Shown here: positions 42,841-51,330 of the stretch, one piece after another
Layout of the letters: the number at the start of each line of letters is the position of its first letter
How positions within the stretch are numbered: position 1 is the stretch's first letter
Source of the DNA: JAZKSG01 sp036626215
Lineage (GTDB): Archaea > Thermoplasmatota > E2 > DHVEG-1
Direction of reading: 5' to 3'
Assembly (NCBI GenBank): GCA_036626215.1
Contig: JAZKSG010000006.1
Location: 1-51,395, forward strand
Length of the DNA stretch: 51,395 nucleotides
Position numbers and translations under genes: made by a program
The notes under the pieces: generated by a model
What the model saw: the letters and a program-made list of their open reading frames with translations, nothing else
Told to the model about the DNA's origin: nothing
Databases searched by the model: none

Positions 42841-42867
42841 CTATAAATACCTTTGTATACATATGTA
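42841..42867. promoter_or_regulatory. hcp/hxlR divergent promoter with TACATATGTA palindrome
   Basis: A TATA box CTATAAATA (42841-42849) serves hcp, followed by GTATAC (42855-42860) and the perfect palindrome TACATATGTA (42858-42867) just before the expected start point. This position would let a repressor block hcp. Confidence 0.55.
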
Positions 42868-42907
42868 ATCTAATATCAAAAAGATACAATGGGAGTTGAA
42901 ATATAAT

Positions 42908-44539
42908 ATGTTTTGTTATCAATGTGAAGAAGCCGCGAAAGGAAAAGGATGCACCGTTGTTGGTGTATGTGGAAAAAAAGAAAATGTTGCAGATTTACAG
43001 GATATGTTACGTTATTTGTTAAAAGGGTTATCTATATGTAATACCAAAGCAAGAGAAAAAGGTGAATATAACCAAGATGTTGATGAGTTAATCACTGAGG
43101 GTTTGTTTTCAACTATAACAAATGCAAACTTTGACAAAGAATTTTTTATAAAAAAAATCTATCAGGCTATAAAGTTAAGAGATAAATTAAAAGAAAAATA
43201 CTCAGTAAAAAGCACTCATGATTCTGTTACATGGACACCAAAAAACGATGAGGATATTATAAAAAAATCTCAAAATGTTGGAATACTTACTACAAATGAT
43301 GAAGATATTAGATCGTTAAGAGAAATGCTTACTTTTGGTGTTAAAGGAATGGCGGCTTATTATCATCATGCATATGTTCTTGGATATAAAGATAAAGATA
43401 TTTCTAATTTTATTCAGGAAGCATTGGTTGCAACAACACAGGATTTATCTGCTGATGAACTGGTTGGGTTTAACATGAAATGTGGCGAGATGGGTGTTAA
43501 AACCATGGCTTTGCTTGATAAAGCAAATACATCAGCCTATGGTAACCCTGAACCTACAAATGTAAACCTTGGTGTAAAAAATAATCCAGGAATTCTTATT
43601 AGTGGTCATGATCTGAAGGATTTAGAGGAATTACTCAAGCAAACTAAAGGGACAGGTGTTGATGTGTATACACATGGTGAGATGCTCCCCGCTAATGCTT
43701 ATCCGAAATTTAAAAAATATAAAAATTTTGTTGGAAATTATGGTAACTCGTGGTGGCTTCAAAAAAAGGAATTTGAAAAATTCAACGGGCCAATACTTTT
43801 AACCACGAATTGTTTAGTTCCTCCAAAAGATACCTACAAAAATAGGGTTTATACTACTGGTGTTGTTGGTTTTGAGGGATTAAAGCACATACCTAATCGG
43901 AAAAATGGAAAACCAAAGGATTTTTCAGAAATAATTGAACATGCTAAAAAGAGTTCACCTCCTGAAAAACTTGAAGATGGGGAAATCACAATTGGTTTTG
44001 CACATAACTCGGTTTTAGGTGTTGCATATAAAATTGTTGAAGCGGTTAAATCTGGAAAAATTAAACGTTTTATTGTTATGGCTGGTTGTGATGGTAGACA
44101 TAAACAACGAGAATATTATACAGAATTTGCAAAAGCACTGCCAAAGGATACTGTAATTCTTACAGCAGGTTGTGCAAAATACCGCTATAACAAACTTGAT
44201 CTTGGCGATATCGATGGGATCCCCCGTGTAATTGATGCAGGTCAATGTAATGATTCTTATTCACTTGTAGTCATTGCTCAGAAACTCGCAGAAGTATTTG
44301 GAGTAAATGTTAACGATCTACCGATTTCTTTTAACATAGCATGGTATGAACAAAAAGCAGTATTGGTACTTCTATCACTCTTGTCTCTTGGTGTAAAAAA
44401 CATTATGCTTGGACCAGTTTTACCTGCTTTTGTCTCTCCAAATGTTCTTAATGTTCTTGTTGAGAAATTCAATATTATGCCAAATACCAATGTTGAAGAT
44501 GATATGAAAAAATTGGTTGCAGAAGTTTCTGCATCCTAA
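42908..44539 (+). CDS. hcp: Hybrid cluster protein Hcp (hydroxylamine/nitric oxide reductase)
   Basis: A 543-residue Fe-S-O protein of anaerobes that reduces NO or hydroxylamine in nitrosative stress. The N-terminal MFCYQCEEAAKGKGCTVVGV with the next Cys gives C3-X2-C6-X8-C15-X5-C21, the four-iron cubane spacing seen in strict anaerobes. Hybrid-cluster ligands are present in the later part (GHDLKDLEE, TNCLVPP, AGCDGRHKQREYY, TAGCAKYRYN and DAGQCNDSYS). The ATG at 42908 is preferred over TTG 42896 because it matches the family N-terminus. A cupin gene follows after 24 nt. Confidence 0.96.
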   Translation: MFCYQCEEAAKGKGCTVVGVCGKKENVADLQDMLRYLLKGLSICNTKAREKGEYNQDVDELITEGLFSTITNANFDKEFFIKKIYQAIKLRDKLKEKYSVKSTHDSVTWTPKNDEDIIKKSQNVGILTTNDEDIRSLREMLTFGVKGMAAYYHHAYVLGYKDKDISNFIQEALVATTQDLSADELVGFNMKCGEMGVKTMALLDKANTSAYGNPEPTNVNLGVKNNPGILISGHDLKDLEELLKQTKGTGVDVYTHGEMLPANAYPKFKKYKNFVGNYGNSWWLQKKEFEKFNGPILLTTNCLVPPKDTYKNRVYTTGVVGFEGLKHIPNRKNGKPKDFSEIIEHAKKSSPPEKLEDGEITIGFAHNSVLGVAYKIVEAVKSGKIKRFIVMAGCDGRHKQREYYTEFAKALPKDTVILTAGCAKYRYNKLDLGDIDGIPRVIDAGQCNDSYSLVVIAQKLAEVFGVNVNDLPISFNIAWYEQKAVLVLLSLLSLGVKNIMLGPVLPAFVSPNVLNVLVEKFNIMPNTNVEDDMKKLVAEVSAS

Positions 44540-44563
44540 TCTTTAATTTTTTTTGTTGATAAT

Positions 44564-44875
44564 ATGGAAGAAAAGGTTTTTAATTCAAAGGATTTGATAA
44601 AATATCAAAAAGATTCTGTTGTTAGTAGAATGTTGATAAACAAAAAATCAGGTTCAGTTACTTTATTTGCATTTGATAAAAAACAAAAACTAAGTGAACA
44701 CAGCGCCCCATTTGATGCATTAGTACAAGTTTTGGATGGCGAAACAGAAATTAGTATATCTGCGAAAAATTACTCATTAAAACAAGGTGATTTTATTATA
44801 ATGCCTGCAAATAAACCACATGCTGTAACAGCAGTTAAAAAGTTTAAAATGATGTTGACTATGATAAAATCCTAA
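44564..44875 (+). CDS. Cupin-domain protein (cupin 3 of the island)
   Basis: A 103-residue cupin. The first motif is KLSEHSAPFDALVQVLDGE (one His, and an Asp where the second His usually sits), the second MPANKPHAVTAV. It resembles the small cupins found beside hcp or rubrerythrin genes in anaerobes. It lies 24 nt after hcp, so it should be co-transcribed. It may bind a metal and buffer or sense a nitrogen or redox species (inference). Confidence 0.8.
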   Translation: MEEKVFNSKDLIKYQKDSVVSRMLINKKSGSVTLFAFDKKQKLSEHSAPFDALVQVLDGETEISISAKNYSLKQGDFIIMPANKPHAVTAVKKFKMMLTMIKS

Positions 44876-44904
44876 TTTAGAGTTATTGATAAGGTTTTTA
44901 AAAA

Positions 44905-45309
44905 TTATGTATTTTTATTTTCCCTCTGTTCAATATTTATTCTCTGACATTTTTTTACATTCTTCGTTGCAACAACATCAACATCTAAATCACCCACATT
45001 TTCCAAAAGAACATCACCTATGTGGACAGGAGCATCTACAACTGCCTTCCTTATCTTCCTTAAAACCAACGATATGGAATCCTTTGGAACTGGTTTTGTT
45101 GTTTTCACACTTACCAAAGGCCATTCACCAGATTTAACAAGAACCGAAGTAGTTATAACACGTTTTGGATTAAGAGCTTCCGATCGAGCATACCCCACAC
45201 CGCGTTTACATTTATTACCGTCAACAATTTCACAGTTTGTTCCATCAGTTTTTACGATGATTTTACATCCAATAGGACAAACTATACAGGTGATTTCTTT
45301 TTTATCCAT
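44905..45309 (-). CDS. DUF1667 Fe-S accessory protein
   Basis: A 134-residue protein with an N-terminal CIVCPIGCKI cysteine motif, a fourth Cys in GNKCKRGVGYA, and the family segments EALNPKRVITTSVLV and VKTTKPVPKD. DUF1667 members are encoded with glycerol-3-phosphate-type dehydrogenases and probably carry an Fe-S cluster for electron transfer. It overlaps the glpB-like gene by 8 nt and is the last gene of the operon. Confidence 0.9.
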   Translation of the reverse strand: MDKKEITCIVCPIGCKIIVKTDGTNCEIVDGNKCKRGVGYARSEALNPKRVITTSVLVKSGEWPLVSVKTTKPVPKDSISLVLRKIRKAVVDAPVHIGDVLLENVGDLDVDVVATKNVKKCQRINIEQRENKNT

Positions 45310-46552
45310 GAAGAGATACCTCTAATTCTTTACTATCCCCTATAAGATCTTTTGTAATCTCTATAGAGATATTTACCATATTTGCAGGGTTAACCCATCG
45401 CAATGATTTTTTAAAAAACGTTTTTTCTTTCGACTTTAAATAAAAAACAGTGTTTTCCCCTGGGCTTTCAACTCGGAACGTAAAATCTACTAAACCATAT
45501 TTTGTTATTTTCTGAGGTACAACATAATTAATACCCTCTCCAGCTTTTACCCTAACGTTAATATCTTTTTCACCTAGATCATTCAGACAAAATTTTCCAG
45601 CATGTCCACCTGCTTTCTTAGCACCCTTGGATAAAACATCAACGGTATCATACACCTGAAGGCAATTTCCACAGGCAAAAACACCAGGGAAAGATGTCTC
45701 AAAACACTGATCAACGATAGGGCCACCAGTTGACATGTCAATTTTAATCCCTGCATCTTTTGAAACTTCATTTTCAGGAATTAAACCCAATGAAAGAAGA
45801 AGGGTATCACATGTAATTATCTGCTCCGTCCCTTGTTTAACCTGCATAGATGAATCAACTTCTGCAATCGTAACACTTTGAAGACGACCCTTTCCTTTAA
45901 TATTGGTAACCGTGTGACGTAAATATAGTGGAATATCATAATCATCAAGACATTGAACCACATTCCGGGGAAGACCACTTGCATAAGGCAATATTTCTAT
46001 AACACCTTTAACTGTTGCACCTTCAAAATGTAACTGACGAGCCATAATAAGACCAACATCTCCTGACCCAAGAATCACCACATTTTCTCCCGGCATAATA
46101 TTGTATAAATTAATAAAAGCCTGAGCTACCCCTGCTGTATAAATTCCACTGACTCTGTCACCCGGGATCATTGCATGCCATCGCGTTTTCTCTCTACATC
46201 CCATCGCCAATACAATCGCCTTTGGCATAATTTTATAAATCCCATTTTTGTTCATCGCGATTATTTCACGTCTATTGGTTATCTCCAGAACCATTGTCTC
46301 AAGCATTATCGAAATTTCTTCATCCCTTACTTTTCGAATATACTTCCATGCATATTCCGGCCCTGTCAAGGATTCCCCTGTTTCTTCAACTCCAAATCCA
46401 TCATGGATACATTGCGGTAAAATACCGCCAAGCCACGTATTTCTCTCCAATATTACTACATTGTCCAAACCTTGTTTTTTTGCTGAAACAGCAGCAGCAA
46501 GCCCTGCAGGACCCCCACCAACAACTGCAACATCAACATTATAGTTTTTCAT
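45302..46552 (-). CDS. FAD/NAD-dependent oxidoreductase, GlpB-like subunit
   Basis: A 416-residue two-dinucleotide-binding flavoprotein. The FAD site is VAVVGGGPAGLAAAVSA near the N-terminus; the NAD site is VVILGSGDVGLIMARQL. GCREKTRW and an FAD-end CGNCLQVYDTVDVLS (with Cys-x2-Cys) follow. It matches the middle subunit of three-part anaerobic glycerol-3-phosphate dehydrogenase-like complexes. The start codon overlaps the glpA stop as TAATG, so the subunits should be made together. Confidence 0.9.
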   Translation of the reverse strand: MKNYNVDVAVVGGGPAGLAAAVSAKKQGLDNVVILERNTWLGGILPQCIHDGFGVEETGESLTGPEYAWKYIRKVRDEEISIMLETMVLEITNRREIIAMNKNGIYKIMPKAIVLAMGCREKTRWHAMIPGDRVSGIYTAGVAQAFINLYNIMPGENVVILGSGDVGLIMARQLHFEGATVKGVIEILPYASGLPRNVVQCLDDYDIPLYLRHTVTNIKGKGRLQSVTIAEVDSSMQVKQGTEQIITCDTLLLSLGLIPENEVSKDAGIKIDMSTGGPIVDQCFETSFPGVFACGNCLQVYDTVDVLSKGAKKAGGHAGKFCLNDLGEKDINVRVKAGEGINYVVPQKITKYGLVDFTFRVESPGENTVFYLKSKEKTFFKKSLRWVNPANMVNISIEITKDLIGDSKELEVSLHG

Positions 46553-48009
46553 TATGCTTTCTCCCTAGTTCGACCAGTAAAAAGATACGATTCTTGATTA
46601 TTTAATTTAATTTCTTCAATATCCTGTTTAAATTCATTTTCTAGTATTCTCACCATATGTTGAAGACAAAAACCACTTTGACATCGACCCATACCAGCTC
46701 GACATCGATATTTTATTGATGAAATACTTTTTGCCCCCAATGGATTCGAAAGTGCTTGAATAACCTCTGCTTCTGTGACATGTTCACAACGACAAACAAT
46801 TCTTCCCCAGTTCGGATTTTTATTTATAAGTTCCGCTCTTTTTTCATGTGACAATTCAGAAAATTTCTTTCTTTTTTTCCTTATTTTAAATTCTTTTTTT
46901 CTCTTTAAATCAATATAATTTGACACCATTTTTAGTACATAATTTGCAATAGCAGGAGAGGCGGTGAGACCTGGTGATTCAATACCAAGAATATTAATCA
47001 ATCCAGAAGTGTTTTTACTTTCTTCAATCCTAAAATCTGCCATTCCTCCCTCTTCAGGGGGAGCAAGTTTACAACGTATCCCTGAAAAACAATTTATCAC
47101 TGCATTTTTTGGCAAAGCCGGCAGAATTTCTTTTGCTTCTTTGTATAACCTATCCATCATATTCTTCGTGGTTCTTTTATCATCTGAATCATCAACAAAC
47201 TCTGCACTAGGACCAAGTAGAATATTTCCCTCAACTGTAGGGGTAATATGAACTCCAAGCACACCGAGTTCTTGAACAGGAGTAGGATAAATCATCGAGG
47301 TTATAAGATGACTATAATTTTTGTCTAGGATTAAATATTCACCTCTACAAGGATACACATCGAAATCCGGCTCTTCTAACATTGAAACTATTTTTCTACA
47401 ATTTAAACCAGCAGCATTTATCAGAATATCAGATTGAATAACACCGTTGTTTGTTTTGATAAAAAAATGATTTTCTTTTTTTTCTACATCTTTTACTTTT
47501 GTTTTTAAAAAGAAATCAACACCGTTTATCGCTGCGTTTTCAGCAAGAGTTATGGTAAATTCGTATGGAAGTATAATCCCCGCGGTAGGAACCCATAACC
47601 CAACTTTACATTGAACATTCGGTTCTTTCTTATTAACTATTGATTTATCATGAATTTCTAACCCTGGAACATTATTTTTAACTCCAACTTTTTTTAGTTT
47701 TTCCAATTCTTTTATCTCATCATCATTTTTCGCTATGATATATTTTCCAACATTTTTATATGAAAAACCAAGTTCATCAGCAAGTGATTTAATCTTTTGG
47801 TTACCCTCAACACAAAAACGAGCTTTTAAAGTACCGGGGTTAGAATTTATGCCGCTATGAACAACTCCACTGTTTGCTTTGCTGGTGCCGAATGCAACAT
47901 CACATTCTTTTTCAATAACACTTACATCCAAATTATACTTTGAAAGTTCAAATGCAATAGCTGACCCTACAACGCCTCCACCGACAATTGCAACATCGAA
48001 ATTTTTCAT
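46552..48009 (-). CDS. glpA: Anaerobic glycerol-3-phosphate dehydrogenase-like catalytic subunit (GlpA-like)
   Basis: A 485-residue DAO-type flavoprotein. The FAD motif is VAIVGGGVVGSAIAFELSK, then SKANSGVVHSGIN, and a substrate-site region GVHITPTVEGNILLGPSAE. The C-terminal BFD-like [2Fe-2S] domain has CRCEHVTEAEVIQAL and RCRAGMGRCQSGFC. With GlpB and DUF1667 it should oxidise glycerol 3-phosphate (or a related hydroxy acid) to feed electrons to Fe-S carriers. No glycerol kinase lies here, so the substrate is inferred. Divergent from larA. Confidence 0.9.
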   Translation of the reverse strand: MKNFDVAIVGGGVVGSAIAFELSKYNLDVSVIEKECDVAFGTSKANSGVVHSGINSNPGTLKARFCVEGNQKIKSLADELGFSYKNVGKYIIAKNDDEIKELEKLKKVGVKNNVPGLEIHDKSIVNKKEPNVQCKVGLWVPTAGIILPYEFTITLAENAAINGVDFFLKTKVKDVEKKENHFFIKTNNGVIQSDILINAAGLNCRKIVSMLEEPDFDVYPCRGEYLILDKNYSHLITSMIYPTPVQELGVLGVHITPTVEGNILLGPSAEFVDDSDDKRTTKNMMDRLYKEAKEILPALPKNAVINCFSGIRCKLAPPEEGGMADFRIEESKNTSGLINILGIESPGLTASPAIANYVLKMVSNYIDLKRKKEFKIRKKRKKFSELSHEKRAELINKNPNWGRIVCRCEHVTEAEVIQALSNPLGAKSISSIKYRCRAGMGRCQSGFCLQHMVRILENEFKQDIEEIKLNNQESYLFTGRTREKA

Positions 48010-48100
48010 CAGTCCGATGAATAAAAGTAAACATATAAATATATTAGGTGATTTGTATTGTAATAGGTTAAAAAATTTAGAATAATCTGAGGAAAGTTAT

Positions 48101-49357
48101 ATGGATGTTGAGATACCTTACGGAAAAAAAGAGATTACTGTTTCAACAAGTGAACCTGTTGAAGTTCTTTTTCCAAAAAAAGTCAAAATAAAAAATGAAA
48201 ATAAAATCATAAAAAAAGCATTGGAAAATCCAATTGACATGGAAACATTTGAACAATTTGCTGAAAAATCAGATAAACTCCTCGTTATTGTTAATGACGC
48301 TACAAGACCTACTCCTACAGCAAAAATATTAGAATATTTATCCCCTGTTCTTTCATCGCATCCTCATGTTAAATTTCTTGTTGCAACAGGCGTACATCGA
48401 CCACCTGATGATGAAGAATTGAAATACATATTTGGAAAAACATACAATTCATTTAAAAATCAAATTATCGCCCATAATGCCTATGATGAAGAAGAAATGG
48501 TTTATCTTGGGAAATCAAAAAATGGAACAGAGATGTATATCAACAAGCTCGTCCCTGAATATGGAAACGTTCTTGTTATCGGAAGTGTGGAACCTCATTA
48601 TTTTGCAGGCTATACCGGAGGGCGGAAGTCATTTCTTCCAGGAGTGGCTTCATACAAAACAATTGAGATGAACCATAAACTCGCGCTAAGTGATAATGCA
48701 CGTTCTCTTTCGCTTAAAGGAAATCCTGTTCATGAAGACATGGTAGATGCCATGAACGTATTAGAAAACATCAACGTTTTTTCAATACAAACTGTTTTAA
48801 CAAGAGACCATGAAGTATATGCGGCAACTGCAGGTGATTTACATAAATCATTTGATGCTGCTATCGATTATGCAAAGCAGATTTTTTGTGCTCCGTTAAA
48901 AGAAAAAGGAAACATTGTCATAACTGCAGCACCATACCCTATGGATGTTGATTTATATCAATCACAGAAAGCTTTAGATAACGGGAAACACGCTCTTGAA
49001 GATGACGGAATTATTATCCTTGTTTCTAAATGTCGAACTGGCATAGGAGATGAAAAATTTTTAGATCTTCTTGGATCAGAGACATCTTGTCATGCTGTGA
49101 TTGAAAAAATTGGTGAAGAGTATAAATTGGGATATCATAAAGCTGCGAAGATGGCACAACTTGGGACTCGTGCTGAACTGTGGGCAGTTACAGATTTAGA
49201 GGATCCTATCGTTAAAAAGGCACAGTTGAAACCTTATTCAGGAATCCAAAAAGCTCTGGAAGATGCAATTAAAAATGTTAAGGATAAAGGAAAACAACCA
49301 CAAATCATTGTGATGCCATATGGAAGTTTAACGATTCCACTATTGAAAAAGGAGTAA
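48101..49357 (+). CDS. larA: LarA-family nickel-pincer racemase/epimerase
   Basis: A 418-residue member of the nickel-pincer-nucleotide lactate racemase family. NDATRPTPTAKIL and ATGVHRPPDDEEL (His99) are in the N-terminal half; EPHYFAGYTGGRKSFLPG gives His166 and Lys176; and EMNHKLA gives His192. The spacings 67, 10 and 16 equal or nearly equal those of the Lactobacillus enzyme's His108, His174, Lys184 and His200. The cofactor-making larB, larC and larE are not in this window. The substrate may be lactate or another 2-hydroxy acid. GAGGAAA precedes the ATG. Confidence 0.92.
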   Translation: MDVEIPYGKKEITVSTSEPVEVLFPKKVKIKNENKIIKKALENPIDMETFEQFAEKSDKLLVIVNDATRPTPTAKILEYLSPVLSSHPHVKFLVATGVHRPPDDEELKYIFGKTYNSFKNQIIAHNAYDEEEMVYLGKSKNGTEMYINKLVPEYGNVLVIGSVEPHYFAGYTGGRKSFLPGVASYKTIEMNHKLALSDNARSLSLKGNPVHEDMVDAMNVLENINVFSIQTVLTRDHEVYAATAGDLHKSFDAAIDYAKQIFCAPLKEKGNIVITAAPYPMDVDLYQSQKALDNGKHALEDDGIIILVSKCRTGIGDEKFLDLLGSETSCHAVIEKIGEEYKLGYHKAAKMAQLGTRAELWAVTDLEDPIVKKAQLKPYSGIQKALEDAIKNVKDKGKQPQIIVMPYGSLTIPLLKKE

Positions 49358-49518
49358 AGAAGTGAACTTTCATTGAACTAAAAAAACAACAAATATAGTT
49401 AAAAAACTGTTCAAGAATCTATAAAGATATACATCACGTCAAAGCTAAAGAAATTGATGCAACTGGATAAAATCCTTTAACAACAAATAAAAAATCAGAA
49501 CTGAACGTTTTTAGATGA

Positions 49519-49536
49519 AGGCCGTAAACCCCTTTA
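49519..49536. repeat. Left copy of an 18-bp repeat
   Basis: AGGCCGTAAACCCCTTTA. The copy at 51313-51330 differs only at positions 49524 and 49528, both purine transitions. The pair brackets the antitoxin-like peptide and the ATPase gene. The remaining 260 bp around it holds no recognisable gene. Confidence 0.6.
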
Positions 49537-49617
49537 AACCAGTGATTTCTCCTTATATTTTCAAAATTTTGAAGACAGAAGAACATATATTAAATAGATA
49601 AACAATTTCATATTGAA

Positions 49618-49740
49618 ATGAAAGTAAACGAATTAGATCTTAGTAAAGAAACATTAAAAGCTATTGAAGTTGCCAGAGTACGAATTAAGAAAGGACATTT
49701 TGTAACTGAGAAAAAGGCAAAGAAGCGGTTGGGTTTATAA
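49618..49740 (+). CDS. Orphan antitoxin-like small protein
   Basis: A 40-residue peptide: a short N-terminal strand, then LSKETLKAIEVARVRIKKG and FVTEKKAKKRLGL. This is the pattern of archaeal RelB-type antitoxin tails, where an ETLKAIExARxxIxxG helix is followed by a VTxEEAKKRLG end. The toxin gene expected directly after is absent; an ATPase on the opposite strand follows 16 nt later. Upstream is a TATA-like ATATATTAAATAG. It may be a remnant or act with a distant toxin. Confidence 0.5.
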   Translation: MKVNELDLSKETLKAIEVARVRIKKGHFVTEKKAKKRLGL

Positions 49741-49756
49741 AATAATTTATTTTTGA

Positions 49757-51124
49757 TTAATCTAATGCTGAAAGAAAGATTGATGCAGGGATCAAAAAAA
49801 GTTTTTTGTTTTTGATTTCTCGTTTTTCAGCAGTATTTTTTGTTATAACGATACCTTTTTTTTGTTTAGATGAAATTAAAAACTCTATAATTCCATCTAA
49901 GTCGTTATTTTTAATTTCTTGTTTATATTTTACCTCAATTGGTATGATTTTTTTAGATATTTTTAATATAAAATCACATTCCTTTTTGTTTTTCCAGTAA
50001 AAAAGGCGTGGATGTAGGAGTCCTGTATTTTTTCTTAGGTATCTAATAAGTGCTATTGCTACTGAGGTTTCTACATTTTTTGATAATAGTTTATCACTCA
50101 TTGTTGTTTCATAAGATAGAGCGGCGTTGAATCCTGGGTCGATGATATAAAATTTTTTGTTTCTTCGGGCTCTTTTAAGCGTGTTTTTTGTAAAGTATTC
50201 GCAGGTAATTATTAAACCTGCAGCTTCGAGATAATTTAGATAAGTTCGAGCTGTTTCGAGATTAAGATGAAATGATTTTGCTATAGAGTCGTAACTAAGA
50301 GGAAGAGTTGTTTTTTCTGAAACTAGATATAACATGTCTTCAAGTATGCCTGGGTCTCTTACTTCATATCTAGAGAGAACGTCTTTATAGATTGTTAAAC
50401 TAACATAGTTTTGACGAAGGTTGTTATGCCATTGTTTGATATCGTAATCTTGTGTTAACTGGTTGGGAAAACCCCCCCATAGCAAGTAGTTTTGAAAAAG
50501 GTTTTCTAATTTTTGTGTTTCAGATATTACTAGTATTTCTTTTTCTAAAATTTTTTCTAAATCTTTTTCAAGGTCGATATCTAGTTTAGGTTTTATTGAT
50601 TTAAAAGAGGAATATTCTTTGAAAGATAAAGGATGAATAGATTTAAAATTAAAACGCCCAAGACCTGATTCTGCTGTGTCTTTTAAAAGAAGAGTAGAAG
50701 AGGAGCCGGTAGCATAAAAATAATTTTTTGTTTTATTATCTATTAATGTTTTTAAATGGATAGACCAATCTTTATCATAGTGGATTTCATCAAAGAAATA
50801 ATATATTTGTTTTGTTTTTCCAGTCATCTCTTGATGAGTAGATACAATTTTGTTGATTGACGTATCTTTTATTAGATCCATCGGGGCATATACTATATTA
50901 TATGGGTTGACATTTTTGTTTTTTAAGAGATGACGAATTGCTTGAAGCATAGATGTCGTTTTTCCTGATTGTCTTGGCCCTATCAAGATGAGAGCATTAC
51001 CTTTATTTGGTTTTTCTAAAACTTTTACAATAGGTCTTTCGCTTTGTGGTACATCAGGAAAAGATGTTTTTGATTGCCACCAAGGATTTTTTAAACTTAA
51101 TATTTCTTTTATATTTCTAACCAT
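49757..51124 (-). CDS. ATP-binding protein, AAA/DUF4143 family
   Basis: A 455-residue protein with Walker A LIGPRQSGKTTSM (about 50-62) and Walker B IYYFFDEIHYDKDW. Sensor-like FYATGSSSTLL and RFNFKSIHPLSFKEY follow. The C-terminal DUF4143 region has a winged-helix part (DSIAKSFHLNLETARTYLNYL) and a nuclease-like strand set with ECDFILKI and IPIEVKYK. This family is common and variable in archaea; function not settled. Two exact repeats near its promoter (51157-51207) suggest self-regulation. Confidence 0.88.
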   Translation of the reverse strand: MVRNIKEILSLKNPWWQSKTSFPDVPQSERPIVKVLEKPNKGNALILIGPRQSGKTTSMLQAIRHLLKNKNVNPYNIVYAPMDLIKDTSINKIVSTHQEMTGKTKQIYYFFDEIHYDKDWSIHLKTLIDNKTKNYFYATGSSSTLLLKDTAESGLGRFNFKSIHPLSFKEYSSFKSIKPKLDIDLEKDLEKILEKEILVISETQKLENLFQNYLLWGGFPNQLTQDYDIKQWHNNLRQNYVSLTIYKDVLSRYEVRDPGILEDMLYLVSEKTTLPLSYDSIAKSFHLNLETARTYLNYLEAAGLIITCEYFTKNTLKRARRNKKFYIIDPGFNAALSYETTMSDKLLSKNVETSVAIALIRYLRKNTGLLHPRLFYWKNKKECDFILKISKKIIPIEVKYKQEIKNNDLDGIIEFLISSKQKKGIVITKNTAEKREIKNKKLFLIPASIFLSALD

Positions 51125-51156
51125 AATTTATATGAAACAAAATCATAGTTTATAAA

Positions 51157-51207
51157 TATGTCTATTATATTAGACTAAAATATGTCTTTTATGTCTATTA
51201 TATTAGA
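51157..51207. promoter_or_regulatory. Paired direct repeat upstream of the ATPase gene
   Basis: TATGTCTATTATATTAGA occurs exactly at 51157-51174 and 51190-51207, 33 bp apart (about three helical turns). A partial third copy begins at 51181. The first copy lies against the minus-strand TATA region (TTTATAAAC at about 51147-51155) for the gene starting at 51124. Confidence 0.65.
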
Positions 51208-51312
51208 GAAGATTTAGAAATATAGTTTTAACCAAAACAATTACAAAGAATATTTAAAAAATCAGTCTACAATAGTACTTGAAAAGATATTTGGTCAGAA
51301 GTTGTTGGGTGT

Positions 51313-51330
51313 AGGCCATAAGCCCCTTTA
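51313..51330. repeat. Right copy of an 18-bp repeat
   Basis: AGGCCATAAGCCCCTTTA, the partner of 49519-49536 in the same orientation. The last 270 bp of the window otherwise show no gene. Confidence 0.6.

Noticed and set aside
44886..45325. Plus-strand frames opposite the DUF1667 gene
   Set aside because: They mirror a conserved cysteine protein and have no ribosome site or family match.
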